Origin: Gari tellinella
Lineage: Eukaryota > Mollusca > Bivalvia > Cardiida > Psammobiidae
Direction: 5' to 3'
Length of the DNA: 64,000 nucleotides
Assembly (NCBI GenBank): GCA_922989275.2
Contig: OV277862.1
Coordinates: 64,989,832-65,053,831 of the forward strand
Below are positions 22,277 through 33,103 of the stretch, one piece after another. Made by a program: the position numbers and the translations under genes. Position 1 is the stretch's first letter. The number at the start of each line of letters is the position of its first letter. The notes below the pieces were generated by a model. The model ran no database searches. It had not been told where the DNA came from and worked only from the letters and a program-made list of their open reading frames with translations.

Positions 22277-23106
22277 TCTCTATATATATGGTAGGGAATT
22301 AACGTACTTCAATGATAGCTATTAATAGAACATTATTCGGCTCGGGTTTATGTCTGACTCCGTGTAGAGCAACAACAACTATACCGTTAGCTAACGCTAT
22401 GGAAAAACGATGGAAAATATCTAAAAAACTAAGATTCGGTGACGATTCTTGAGACGTTTTTTGGACTGTTCATATTTTTTTAATGTCAAAAGCCAAATAA
22501 TGCCACAACTTTGCTTTTATTTGAGTATTTTATTTTATTTTGACAAGAACACCATCCGGTTGCGAGTCCCTTTAATTAAGGGTACATTAGTTAAACAAAA
22601 CAAAGTAAACAGTGTCACTACCAAAGGCGCCAGTAACCACAAACAGTTTCATGCACAAAAAAAACTGCAACTAAACTCTTCTCTAGAAGACTTCGGTTCA
22701 CCTTTTGTTTGCATTAGGGAGTCACAGATCTGAAGATATATATTAGCTTTTAATTAGACTGGTCGCTTAACACAAGTTTAACTATTCCGTCATCCCTCTC
22801 TTCAACGACACCTATTTGGAGACAACGAATGTATGTGTTATTCGGAGGGAGTTTTATAGGCAGGGAAACATAATATCATTGAGCACACATTTAGTTTAAA
22901 CCCAGACAAGTACCGGCGTAACGCGCCGTCTAATCTGGGTTAAAACTGCTTTTCACTCGTCTAAATGTTGTTGGGCTTTTTTGTCAAAATATATATTAAT
23001 TAACTTTGAGGAAAATAAGTTGCAGACGACAAGTCTAAGCAGACGATATTGCAGCAGTGAAAGCGTTAGACATTTTTATCTTATTTTAGTAAACAGCAGC
23101 AAACAG
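22277..23106. other. intergenic, nothing recognised
   Basis: A weak core remnant, ACCGGCGTAACGCGCCGTC, is at about 22912-22930. The 94-codon plus-strand frame at 22449-22733 shows no domain. Confidence 0.35.
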
Positions 23107-23299
23107 CGTTTTTGTAAGGAGGTGGTCGTTGTTTGGAGGGCCGTTGTTCGGAGGAAGTACTGTTTGAGAAATAGCGAAAACACCAGTTTTGATAGCAGAC
23201 GATGATTATACAGCGAATTACACAGCGAATAGGATAGTAGGACAAGACAGTGCTTCCCCCTATTACGGCCCTCCGAACAACGATTCCCTCCTTAAAACG
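23107..23299. mobile_element. 193 bp inverted-repeat element (GTAAGGAGG arms)
   Basis: The left arm contains TAAGGAGG, CGTTGTTTGGAGGGCCGT and CGGAGGAAG; the right arm mirrors it as CTTCCCCC, ACGGCCCTCCGAACAACG and CCTCCTTA. Arms are about 45 bp and G-rich/C-rich, which is unusual in this AT-rich window. No known family recognised, and no clear TSD. Confidence 0.65.
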
Positions 23300-23442
23300 A
23301 CGATTGCCGCTCTTCCCCCAAACAAGACAAGTATGTCCAACATACTCCCGGCTGTAATGTCGCCTGCTTAAAATTGTCGTCCTCTATTTTTCTCTAAAGT
23401 ACATAACGGACTTTTTGACAGAAAATACGTAATGACGAGTGA

Positions 23443-23507
23443 CAAACAGCTTGAATCCAGATCAGACGCCGCGTTACGCGGCGTCTGATCTGGATTCAAG
23501 CTGTTTG
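23443..23507. repeat. perfect family A core palindrome
   Basis: A 65 bp perfect hairpin, CAAACAGCTTGAATCCAGAT...GACGCCGCG with a TTA turn and the exact complement. The outer TTAA termini are not evident, though GTAATGACGAGTGA to the left is typical family A arm sequence. Confidence 0.8.
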
Positions 23508-23853
23508 CAAAAGTAAGCCAGTTCCCTTCCCTATAGCGACTCCTTCCGAACAACGCCCACAATTTATGTCTCCCATTGGGTGTCGTTGTAGAGAGGGAGC
23601 GCTGTACATGTAGGTGATAAATTGCAGTGTATCAGATGCAGACGACTGTCACTGATATCAAACGATGGCGGTTTGTGATAAAACAGCTGTAATTGGACAG
23701 GATATCAAACTATTTAAAATGTTTTCAGTAGTAAATAAAGGATTATCTTTGAATATCAAATACAATCAAGTATCAAAATAAGATTATATAACACCCGATG
23801 ACGTATATGTATAAGATTTGATACAGCTGCCTGATTTTCTTTGATATCGTTTT
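23508..23853. other. intergenic, nothing recognised
   Basis: AT-rich sequence with repeated ATATCAAA words; no gene or RNA recognised. Confidence 0.35.
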
Positions 23854-24048
23854 CCAGGGGTCCAGATAAGAGGGAGTAAACTTAACAAAACGAACATTTT
23901 CTCACTCATTTCAGCACCAAATCCTATAGTGTTACTACTCATTAGAATCGTCTCTTCGAGACGATTCTAATGAGTAGTGACAACATAGGGTTTAATGCAG
24001 AAATAAAGATTTTAGTTTTTGAAATACTCCCCTTATCTGGAGCCCTGG
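23854..24048. mobile_element. foldback MITE, family E copy 1
   Basis: Ends CCAGGGGTCCAGATAAG and CTTATCTGGAGCCCTGG are inverted. The centre (23933-23980) is a long hairpin, CTACTCATTAGAATCGTCTC turning at TTC into its complement. A second member is at 59263-59416. Confidence 0.8.
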
Positions 24049-26044
24049 TTTTCTACTACTAGACAGCGCACAAATAAGATGGAATCTATAATCAATTCAT
24101 TTAGGACATGAAGTGATTGTTTCGGTGATTATGTGAAATGAACAACAGAAGATATATGGTTGACTTGCCGATCTTATTAGCCGTTTATTTCTAATGTAAC
24201 GGCGGAAATAAATAATTTCATTTATTTATATTTACAGTGTATTCCTAATGAAGACCGCTATCACGGATAAAGAGTATGCTGAAAGATGAAAGGAATAGTG
24301 ACACGCTTAACTGAACATTATACCATAATAGCGCAAGAAAAAAAGTCCATTGTAGGCCTAAACATGTACTGTCATAACATTGATAATTTTGTGCAATAAA
24401 ACCGCGTTGACGTCATTCTGATGTTATGTCTTTGTAATCTAAGATAAAAATATTGACTATTTTACATGAATACAAACAAATGTTTTATAAAAAAAAAAGT
24501 ATTGCATTGTTCTTAAGCACGATCCTTTACTGAGATAGAAATATTTAAGAAGATAATCATTGTTTTGATAATAGGAAGACTTCAATCGATTAGTTAAAAG
24601 ACACGTGAAAATCCGCCAAAACAATGCCTGCTGTCCACGTTCGACGTCTTTTTGAAATGACGTCTTTTTTAAACTAAGTTAACGATATTGTTCATTTTGA
24701 CATCAAGAAATGCAGCAAATTGCTGATTATAAACCATTATCGACTTTCTTGAAAACTGTCTTTACCACATTGCGACACGCTTCATGACATATTTGATTTA
24801 AACTTACATCACGTGTACATTTATACATGGCATGGCAAAAATACCCCTGAACGTTGTTTCCGGTAACCGGTTGTCGTAACAACGCAAACACATGTTTTCC
24901 CTCTGAAAATCAGTGTGTTTAATGAGTAAAAGACGAAAAATGCATGGCTATTTATTAGGAAAAACATAATTTATATATCTCAGATAAAAAATATTATTCG
25001 AATGTTGAAATATGACATATTGAAAAAAAGAATAACGTTTTACCTTTCAACTCAAAACTACACCTGATTGGTAGACTAATGCATGGTGTAGTGTTAATAT
25101 AATAAGTACAATAAATCATGAGTTTTGTATATTTGACGGAATTATAGCCAATGTATACGTCCATGTTGAACTTGAATATGCTCACTAATAACAATTGACA
25201 AACATGTTGATAACTATCTGGATAGAAAATATTTTGGATTTTAGGGGCCAAGGTGGTAACCAAGGAAACGAAACTGTAAACTGTTCCATGTTTTAAGTGC
25301 CTACGTAACAGATCTGTATTACTTAATAGTTACCAAGATCCCTGTTTAATTGCTATAACCAAATATTGTACTGTTATAAAATAATGATAGAATACAACAC
25401 ATTCAGATACTAGTCGTAACTATTGAATCACCTGCCAAAAGAACGTTGTTTGTTTTAGAATGGGTGTCAATTCAAGACTTTTGGAAGGCATATTACAGTA
25501 TAGTTAGTAGATGAATACATTTATATCAGTGCTTAAAATGTTAAAAAAAATGATGTTGCTTACAGCATATTTCTTATTCTTGCACTTGTGAATCAATCAG
25601 GTTTAATGTTGAACTAAAAGTTACAATGTTTATTTACAATAGATAAAGAACAGTTTGTGAAAATAAATATGGTTTCCGCTAACAAGAAAGCATTAACTGG
25701 TTAGTTAAAGCGCATTTGATAATTCTGCGCAGAAATAAAAACCCATAAGACCTGCATCCACTGATAGCGATATTGATAAGTCCGGCCTTCTCGAGCAATT
25801 GCATTTATATGAAATGAACGTCATTGTCTACAATGGAAATGAACGGGGTAAATGCAAAATGATGGAAATACATGAAATTTGTTTCAATCCCTGTTTTGTC
25901 GTACTTTTGTTTGTACACATTGCAAATGATATAGAAAACAGTGCAGACAGCCAGACCCTGACGAAAATTCAAAACTTACGGCGTTTTTTTTACTTATACA
26001 CTGTTTGCTAATATCAACTTTTGTAGACGTTAGGCATGAATTAG
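24049..26044. other. intergenic, nothing recognised
   Basis: Two kilobases of AT-rich DNA without a recognised gene, RNA or inverted-repeat element. A small perfect palindrome, TCCGGTAACCGG, is near 24860. The minus-strand 89-codon frame at 24994-25263 has no family features. Confidence 0.4.
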
Positions 26045-26151
26045 TTAACCCTCATCCTGTTGTGAAATCGGCTGCTTTGAATTTGTTGTCTGCCAACCTT
26101 TTAAATTTAGCTTTATACATGTTTTAAGTAAAGAAACATAAAGACGAGTGT

Positions 26152-26216
26152 CAAACAGTTTGAATCTAGATCAGACACCGCGTGACGCGACGTTTGATCT
26201 GAATCCGAACTGTTTG
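26152..26216. repeat. family A core palindrome, diverged
   Basis: CAAACAGTTTGAATCTAGAT and AGACACCGCG face GCGACGTTTGATCTGAATCC and GAACTGTTTG. A possible left terminus is TTAACCCTCATCC at 26045; the right terminus may be the TTAA at about 26252, just upstream of the LINE. Confidence 0.65.
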
Positions 26217-26276
26217 CAAAAACAATAAGGTCATGACCAGCAGGCAAATTATTAACTGAAATGAAGGCTTATGTAG

Positions 26277-27071
26277 ACATTCCTACATTCGGAAACTGTT
26301 ACTTATATCTACTATAAAGATAACCCAAGATCAAAAGTTGTCTTGAAGTATCCTGCAAGAGTCGAAGTCGATGGAAAAACAGAAATCGATGAGTTCCCAG
26401 GATGGTACGAACTAATGCGTGAGCGTTCATCTTATGATTACACTCACAGCACGGGTTATACACAGCCAACTCTTCCAGATCGAAACGGCATTAGCAAAAC
26501 ACCTCGCAGCGGTTACCCACAGACGGAACGTCAGCGTGATCAGGGTCAAAACCACAATGTGTTCAACAGAAAAAATCCCAAACGTTTAAGTGATCAGGAT
26601 CAAGTTTACAATGCAGACACTGAATCCGACAGCGATCGCGATCCAGGGAATCGCGATCGCGATCGGATCCAGGGAAAGCAAATAAATGGCAAACAGAAAA
26701 GCTCTAACATACCTGTGAAAGTGAATGGCCAACCTGTGCAGAAAACACCACCGCCTGCATCATGCGGTGTGTCCTCTCCACAGGATGACACGATTCAGCA
26801 TATATCCTCTCAAGACATATCCCTCGAAGAAAATAACTCACAGTCATTATTAGGTACGAGTGTAACACATAATCCCATCCTGAATAACACACCGCAGCCG
26901 AGTTGTTTTGATAAACATACAGGGTCAGGACACACGTCCTCTGAAGAACGTGTAAACACAGGTGACATATTGCCGTTTCCGAGTAGTGGGGTTTGTTCGC
27001 ACGATGCAGACGAAACTATATCTATAAATAGCCAAACCTCTAACACGGGTGAGCGGTTACCGCATACATAG
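26277..27071 (+). CDS. LINE ORF1-like protein, 5'-truncated
   Basis: The frame is open from 26277 with no upstream ATG, and the element appears cut at its 5' end. The first 45 residues, including KDNPRSKVVLKYPARVEVDG and the DEFPGWYELMRE segment, resemble the C-terminal part of L1-type ORF1 nucleic-acid-binding proteins; this is a resemblance judged by eye. The remainder (about 200 residues) is rich in S, N, Q, D and P, with a run alternating D and R (codons near 26620-26670), and is probably disordered. It ends at TAG (27069-27071). The next frame continues in the same phase, so ORF1 and ORF2 are separated by one stop codon only. Confidence 0.6.
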   Translation, partial: TFLHSETVTYIYYKDNPRSKVVLKYPARVEVDGKTEIDEFPGWYELMRERSSYDYTHSTGYTQPTLPDRNGISKTPRSGYPQTERQRDQGQNHNVFNRKNPKRLSDQDQVYNADTESDSDRDPGNRDRDRIQGKQINGKQKSSNIPVKVNGQPVQKTPPPASCGVSSPQDDTIQHISSQDISLEENNSQSLLGTSVTHNPILNNTPQPSCFDKHTGSGHTSSEERVNTGDILPFPSSGVCSHDADETISINSQTSNTGERLPHT

Positions 27072-27080
27072 GACAGCGCG

Positions 27081-30000
27081 GTGTGTATTCGGTTTGCGCT
27101 GTTAAATGTACAGTCGCTACCCTATAAACTGAACAGTAAGGAACTAGCTGATATTTTTGACAATAATGACTTGATTATGTTTGTAGAAAGCTGGACAAAT
27201 GAATTAAGCGATATTGAATATGAAGGATTTAAACATTTTGCGTTACATAGAAAAAGGTCTGTAAATGCAAAAAGAGATTCTGGGGGTATTGTAATTTATG
27301 TTCGTGACAAATATGCAACCGATAATATGCTGTATAAATTTACTGGTGAAAATATTATTTGGCTACATTTAAACAGTGAAATGTTCGGCCTAAAGGATGA
27401 CATTTTTCTATGTCTTTGCTATAATCCTCCTCAAGGATCTAGCAGTGAAGCGCAAAATGATAAATTATCTAGTTTTGACCAAATTTACAATGATATTGTC
27501 GAAATCGAAAGTATGGTAGAAAATCATTGTAATTTTTTGATATGTGGTGACTTTAATGCTAGAAGTGGTACACTGTATGATTTTGTTGAAAATGACGTAA
27601 TTTTACAAGCAGATGTTTTGCCAGATGATTATATATTTGATATGCCATTGCCAGCAAGGCACTCAAAGGATGATGTTGTGAATGAATATGGTAGACTTTT
27701 GACTGGTTTGTGCAAAGAAACGAGCGTTCGTATATTAAATGGTCGTTTTGGCGAGGACAAGTTAATTGGTAACTGTACATATGTTGGAACTAGGGGCCAG
27801 TCATTGGTAGATTATGTGTTGCTAAGCGAAAGAATGTTAGATTTGGTGTCTGAATTTGCAGTGCACGATCCGAACATCATATCGGATCATTGTCTCATAA
27901 CATTCGCCCTTAAATCCTATAATGATACTGTAGAACAGGAACCTGTTGTAGAAAGCGAAAACCATAATTTTTCAAAGATTCAGTACAAGTATAAGTTCGA
28001 TGAATATAAAAATGATCAATTTTTGAATTCGATAAATTCGGATAGCTTTATTGATGAAATAGTATGCTTATCGGAGAATTTAAAAACTGTAAATAATGGG
28101 GAGAGTATTGACCAAAATTTGTCAGATTTCAATAACCTTTTGCAATCCTATTGTGATCCATTTTTTAAGAAGAAAGTACATACTGACAGCATTAATGGTA
28201 ATGGACAAAGCAGAACAGACAAAGGTCAACCTTGGTTTGATGGTAAGTGTGAAAAAAAAAGGGATATTTTTTATCAACATTTAAATAGTTTTAGATCAGA
28301 TCCGTCTGAAAATAATAGGGGAGAATTAGTTAAGGCACGTTCATCATATAAACGCACACTGAGGCAAAGTAGAACAAATTTTGATAAAAATAAAACAGAA
28401 AAACTACTTAAGGCTAAGACTCAAAATGCAAAAATGTATTGGAAAATGTTGAAAGGAGTGTATATACAAAATAAGTCTAAACAGCTGTCATCTCGAGATT
28501 TTGAAATTTATTTTAAAGCTATTAACAATCCAGAGAGCAATTTTTACCAACCCGATGAGGACGTTCTGTATTTCAATGACAGATATATTAATGGCGAATT
28601 CCAAATAATGTTCGAGGAGCTTGATGCAGAGATTTCTTATGAAGATATTACTAAGTCTATTAGGGATTTGAAGAATGGTAAGTCAGGAGGACCTGATTTA
28701 TTCATAAATGAAATATTTAAACACAGCAATCACCATATTGTAAATTATTTATATGAACTCTTTAATAAAATATTAAATGCTGGCCACTTCCCTAAAATTT
28801 GGTCTGAAGGCTACATTGTGCCAATTCACAAGAAATCCAGTATAGATAATGTTGAAAATTACCGAGGAATTACGCTACTAAGCTGCCTCGGTAAACTTTT
28901 CACACGTATTCTTAATTCACGTTTAAACTCTTGGGCTGAAGATTACAATATTTACATAGAGGCCCAGGCAGGTTTTCGACAAAATATGGGCACGGTAGAT
29001 AATATTTTTATATTGCATAGTGTTATTACACACCAATTAAACAATGGTAAAAAACTGTTTTGCTCCTTCGTAGATTTTACGAAAGCTTTTGACTATGTTG
29101 TACGGGACAATCTATGGTTGAAATTGATTAAATCGGGAGTCAGGGGAAATATTTTTAACGTTATTAAATCGATGTATTCAGAAATCAAAGCTAAAGTCAA
29201 ATATGAAAACATGCTCAGCGACGACTTTGTTTGTAATTTAGGAGTACGTCAGGGGGAATCCCTCTCACCTTTTCTGTTCTCGATGTATCTTAATGACTTG
29301 GAGCAAGAGTTCTCGCTAAATGGAGCCGATGGAGTTGATCTTCATATGTTCAAACTTTTCATATTAATGTATGCCGATGATATCATAGTAATGTCGGAAT
29401 CTGCAGAAGGCCTGCAGAAGGGTCTTAATATTCTTGAAAATTATTGTATGAAATGGAAACTTACTGTGAATACTTCGAAAACTAAATGTATGGTCTTCAG
29501 GAAGGGAGGTTTACCAAGGAGGGGTTTGAGTTTCTATTACGGTACTACCAATTTGGAAATTGTAAGCAAATTTGTTTTCCTAGGGATCGTTTTCACAACT
29601 GGAGGGGCTTTTTCTGAGGCACAGTCTACCTTGTCTGGACAAGCACAGAAGGCAATTTTTAAACTGAATAAATATTTGTACAGTTTTAAGGGTATACCGT
29701 TCAAACATTATCTAGAACTTTTTGATAAACTTATCAGTCCCATTCTCTGTTATGGTTCTGAAGTCTGGGGTTTTTGTAAGGCCGACAAAGTCGAGAAAGT
29801 TCATCTGCAATTTTGTAAACGACTATTACATGTAAAACAAAGCACACAAACAGATATGGTTTATGGGGAATTGGGGCGTTTCCCTTTGCAGTTTAATCGC
29901 TTCCTCAGAATAGTAAAATATTGGTTGAAAATTGTACAATGTCCGGAAACAAAATACATAAAACATGCATATATAACACTTGTAAATGACATTGAAAAAA

Positions 30001-30557
30001 TGCCAAGAAAAGATAACTGGGCATCCCTTGTGAAAAAGATGTTGTCAGACTTGGGTTTTTATGAAGTTTGGCTATTTCAGGGAGTCGGAAATAAAACTCA
30101 TTTTCTGTCTGTTTTCAAACAAAGACTGAAAGACAACATGATGCAAATTTGGCAGACTAGATTAAATAACTCACCAAAAGCTCGTTTTTACAGGTTTTTT
30201 TCAAATTTTTGTTTTCAAGACTACTTAAATCATGTCACATTTACAAAGTTCAGAATAGCATTGACTAAATTGAGACTGTCTTCACATAAATTAGAAGTAG
30301 AGAAGGGCCGATACAAAAAACCAAACCCAGTGCCTCTTAACGACCGAAAGTGTTTAGAATGTCACGAGCTTGAAGATGAATTTCACTTTTTATTTAAGTG
30401 TAGAAAATATAGAAGCTTAAGGTCTACTTACATTAACAAATATTATTGGCAGAGACCCAATATACCAAAACTAATCGAACTTCTCTCGACAAGTAACAAA
30501 AAAGAAATGAGAAACTTAAGTATTTATATTTACAAAGCATTTAATCTGGTATCATAA
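27081..30557 (+). CDS. LINE ORF2: APE endonuclease and reverse transcriptase
   Basis: An uninterrupted frame of 1158 codons. Residues 1-240 form an exonuclease-endonuclease-phosphatase domain with LNVQS, SGGIVIYVR, GDFNAR and SDHCLITF, which would nick the target DNA. Residues about 540-830 are the reverse transcriptase, with NYRGITLLS, FVDFTKAFD, VRQGESLSPFLFS and the catalytic MYADDI (near residue 763). A knuckle C-x2-C-x7-H-x4-C lies near the C-terminus (KCLECHELEDEFHFLFKC). The frame has no ATG until codon 33, after the first endonuclease motif, and is in phase with ORF1 across a TAG, so it may depend on the upstream start. The absence of stops suggests a young copy. The clade is not assigned; it is APE-type, not LTR. 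Confidence 0.9.
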   Translation: MCIRFALLNVQSLPYKLNSKELADIFDNNDLIMFVESWTNELSDIEYEGFKHFALHRKRSVNAKRDSGGIVIYVRDKYATDNMLYKFTGENIIWLHLNSEMFGLKDDIFLCLCYNPPQGSSSEAQNDKLSSFDQIYNDIVEIESMVENHCNFLICGDFNARSGTLYDFVENDVILQADVLPDDYIFDMPLPARHSKDDVVNEYGRLLTGLCKETSVRILNGRFGEDKLIGNCTYVGTRGQSLVDYVLLSERMLDLVSEFAVHDPNIISDHCLITFALKSYNDTVEQEPVVESENHNFSKIQYKYKFDEYKNDQFLNSINSDSFIDEIVCLSENLKTVNNGESIDQNLSDFNNLLQSYCDPFFKKKVHTDSINGNGQSRTDKGQPWFDGKCEKKRDIFYQHLNSFRSDPSENNRGELVKARSSYKRTLRQSRTNFDKNKTEKLLKAKTQNAKMYWKMLKGVYIQNKSKQLSSRDFEIYFKAINNPESNFYQPDEDVLYFNDRYINGEFQIMFEELDAEISYEDITKSIRDLKNGKSGGPDLFINEIFKHSNHHIVNYLYELFNKILNAGHFPKIWSEGYIVPIHKKSSIDNVENYRGITLLSCLGKLFTRILNSRLNSWAEDYNIYIEAQAGFRQNMGTVDNIFILHSVITHQLNNGKKLFCSFVDFTKAFDYVVRDNLWLKLIKSGVRGNIFNVIKSMYSEIKAKVKYENMLSDDFVCNLGVRQGESLSPFLFSMYLNDLEQEFSLNGADGVDLHMFKLFILMYADDIIVMSESAEGLQKGLNILENYCMKWKLTVNTSKTKCMVFRKGGLPRRGLSFYYGTTNLEIVSKFVFLGIVFTTGGAFSEAQSTLSGQAQKAIFKLNKYLYSFKGIPFKHYLELFDKLISPILCYGSEVWGFCKADKVEKVHLQFCKRLLHVKQSTQTDMVYGELGRFPLQFNRFLRIVKYWLKIVQCPETKYIKHAYITLVNDIEKMPRKDNWASLVKKMLSDLGFYEVWLFQGVGNKTHFLSVFKQRLKDNMMQIWQTRLNNSPKARFYRFFSNFCFQDYLNHVTFTKFRIALTKLRLSSHKLEVEKGRYKKPNPVPLNDRKCLECHELEDEFHFLFKCRKYRSLRSTYINKYYWQRPNIPKLIELLSTSNKKEMRNLSIYIYKAFNLVS

Positions 30558-30754
30558 TGGAAATGTGAGGTACACACCGCAACTCTGCATCAATTACTGT
30601 GCGCTCGCTTGCGAAATTTTGTTTCATATATATGTATTTTTCTACCAGATACAAATTATGTCGGTTCGAGAAACCAACACTTACTTATTATATCAATAAT
30701 ATTAAATCTAGCCATTTCAAGTTTACTAGCTGTGAAGATAACTGACGACTGGAT
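30558..30754. other. LINE 3' flank
   Basis: Sequence after the ORF2 stop, presumably 3' UTR. No poly(A) run or simple tail can be fixed, so the LINE 3' boundary is undefined. Confidence 0.4.
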
Positions 30755-32510
30755 GTTGGTTTAAAGTAAAGCGGAATGCACTTTAAGGCGCATTCCGTTT
30801 TACTTTCGACCTGCTTTAAGTTTTAAGCTTTAAGCTTTAAGCTTTAAACTTTAAACTTATAGATTCCAAGCTACCATTTGCTACAATTCTGAACATATTT
30901 GATACAAAACATACTTATGACTGCATAAACTAACACTGGAGATAGGTGACAACTTAAAACGGTTTTAAAGCAAAGCAGTATGCGCCGTAAAACGCATCCT
31001 GTAGTGCTTTCAGCCTGCTTTAAGCTTGGAGCTTTAAGCAACCATCTGCTATAATACCGAGAATATTTGTTAATACACATTCAAGACTGTACAGACTTTA
31101 TAAATGCATTGCCAGTTTCTATCATCGAGGATAGGTGACCACTTGAAGTGGAATTAAAATAAAGCAGAATGTACCTTAACATGCATTCTGCTTTGCTTTC
31201 AAATTGCACTAAGCTTAGAGATTTAAGCTGTCACCTGCTACAATATAGAACATATTGATTATGATGAATATCCATGATGAATATCCAGGATTGTATATAC
31301 ATTATAAACCTATAGTCGTTACCTAACATTGAAGACATGAAACCACTTAAAGCGGGTTTAAGGTGAAGCAGAATGCATAAGGCGCGTTCTGCTCTACCTT
31401 CAGTCTGCTTTAAGCATACAGTTTAAGCATAGAGTTTAAATAAAAACCATCTGCTATCCCTAGACTTGACAAGTGTTCACTTGATGTAGGTTTAAAGTGA
31501 AGCAGAAAGCACATTAACGCGCATTCTGCTTTACTATAGACTTGCTTTAAGTTTACGTGTGTTAAGCTAACATCTACAATAATATCGAATATATCTGTTA
31601 CGATACATATCCATACCTGTATAAACCCGTTGTCATTTTCTTAGGCGGTTTAAAGCAAATTAGAACTCGCCTTAGGACATGTTCTGTTTTGCTTTCAGCC
31701 TATGCCAAACTTAGCGTTTGATGCTACCACCTGATCCAATATCCATATATATGTTTTGATACATATTCATGACTGTAGGCTAGTTTCTAGCATCGAAGAC
31801 AGGTGGACACTTAAAGAGGGTTTAAAGTAAAGTAGTATACACCTAAACATGTGTTCTGCTTTGCTTTCAACTTGCTTTAAGTTAAGAGATTTTAGGTATC
31901 ACCTACTGTTTACTACGATATAGAAACTATTTGTGGTTCTAACATATTCATGATTATATACTCGGGATAGGTTTAGATGATCACTTAATGCGGGTTTAAC
32001 GCAAAGGAGAATGCGTAGTAAGGCGCATTCTGCTTTGCTTTCAACCTGAATTAAGCTTAAATAGATAAGGCATCATGTATTGTCTACTACACTGTAGACA
32101 ATATTCGATATAATATATATTCATGATTATATAAACGGGATATGTTTAGGTGATCACTTGAAGCGGATTTAAAGTGAAGTAGAAAACGCCTTAAGGCGCG
32201 TTCTGCTTTACTTTAAGCCTGTTTAAAGTTTTAATCTCTAGGCTACCATCAGCTAGAGTATAGAGATAATTTATTTTAAGAAACGTGACTGCATAAGCAG
32301 GAATTACTTCGAAATAAATACAAAAGTGTTGAATTGCGTGTCTATGGAGCAATAGGTTAACAAACGGGGGCTTTCTCCGATAGTTAACACTTTGCTCCAT
32401 AGCTCGTTTTTAGAAAGTTGAATACTTGAAGCGGGTTTAAAGTAGAGTCGGAATGCGTCATAATGCGTATTCTGCCTTACTTTAAGCCAGTTTTTAAGCT
32501 TAAATCTGCA
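30755..32510. repeat. tandem array of about ten long hairpins (family B-like units)
   Basis: Ten inverted repeats follow one another with centres near 30784, 30990, 31175, 31379, 31514, 31672, 31843, 32018, 32192 and 32462, mostly 135-206 bases apart. Each has the plan CACTTAAAGCGGGTTTAAAG, then AAAGCAGAATGC, a short turn, GCATTCTGCTTT, ACTTTCAGCCTGCTTTAAG. The spacers share AAGC-ACCATCTGCTA, ATAT-GAACATATT and CATGACTGTATAAAC words, and GATAGGTGACCACTT precedes most hairpins. The hairpins match the core of family B MITEs, but the TTAA ends are missing between units, so this is a tandem expansion, not serial insertion. Units differ by many substitutions, so the array is old. No coding sequence. 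Confidence 0.85.
30814..30857. repeat. (AAGCTTT)n heptamer run
   Basis: About five repeats of AAGCTTT grading into AAACTTT, at the edge of the first hairpin of the array. Probably slippage of the TTTAAGC hairpin border. Confidence 0.7.
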
Positions 32511-32894
32511 AACTTCTAGAGTTTTGAAATAATTTTTATGCTGGGATTATTATCCTGAAGAGAAAACAAATGTGTTAAATAATCAACAATTCATATACAA
32601 AAAATATAAAATGTGCAGATTCTAATATACTTTGCAGATTATTGTTATAAGAATGACTGCCCGTCATTACTCGTCTTTATATGTATTATATTATATAATG
32701 CTGATAGACATGTATGTCTTTGCTGAATAAAACATATCATATATAAAACAGTGGAGAACACATTATTATTTCTCAATAAACAATTCCTGTGCACAAATGT
32801 TTTTAGATTTCATACAGATAAGAGACATATCAGACGTCGGATTCTCCATCAGATCTGATCAGACTCAAAACTGTATGCCTCTCAAATTAAAATA
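32511..32894. other. intergenic with a family G half
   Basis: A single family G terminus, ACAGTGGAGAACACATTATT, starts at about 32751, followed by a weak core (AGACGTCGGATTCTCC...GATCTGATCAGACTC). No matching right end. Confidence 0.5.
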
Positions 32895-33101
32895 CAGTAA
32901 AACCCCTCTATTACGACCACTCAATTATGTTAATTATTAGAGTGTTTTACGGTAGGTGACCGCTTAAAGCAATGTGACAGTGAAACAGAAAGCTCCTAAA
33001 GGAGTTTTCTGTTTCACTGCCACCTTGCTTTAAGCTGTCACCTCTCTATTATACAATCAATTAGCCTTCGTTTTAGTGGTCGTAATAGCGAGGTTTTACT
33101 G
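32895..33101. mobile_element. TA-flanked MITE, family H, carrying a B-type hairpin
   Basis: The ends CAGTAAAACCCCTCTATTAC and GTAATAGCGAGGTTTTACTG are inverted and bounded by TA at 32893-32894 and 33102-33103, as in pogo/mariner-type elements. The interior hairpin has GCTTAAAGCAATGTGACAG...CAGAAAGCTCC turning into its complement, close in layout to the family B core. A decayed internal piece of the same family is at 45970-46040. Confidence 0.85.
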
Positions 33102-33103
33102 TA

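Noticed and set aside
26606..27046. Minus-strand ORFs opposite LINE ORF1
   Set aside because: Shadows of the plus-strand ORF1 reading frame.
30755..32510. CRISPR-like spacing of repeats
   Set aside because: Units are 135-270 bases apart, are palindromic, diverged and lie in eukaryotic DNA; no cas genes or uniform repeats.
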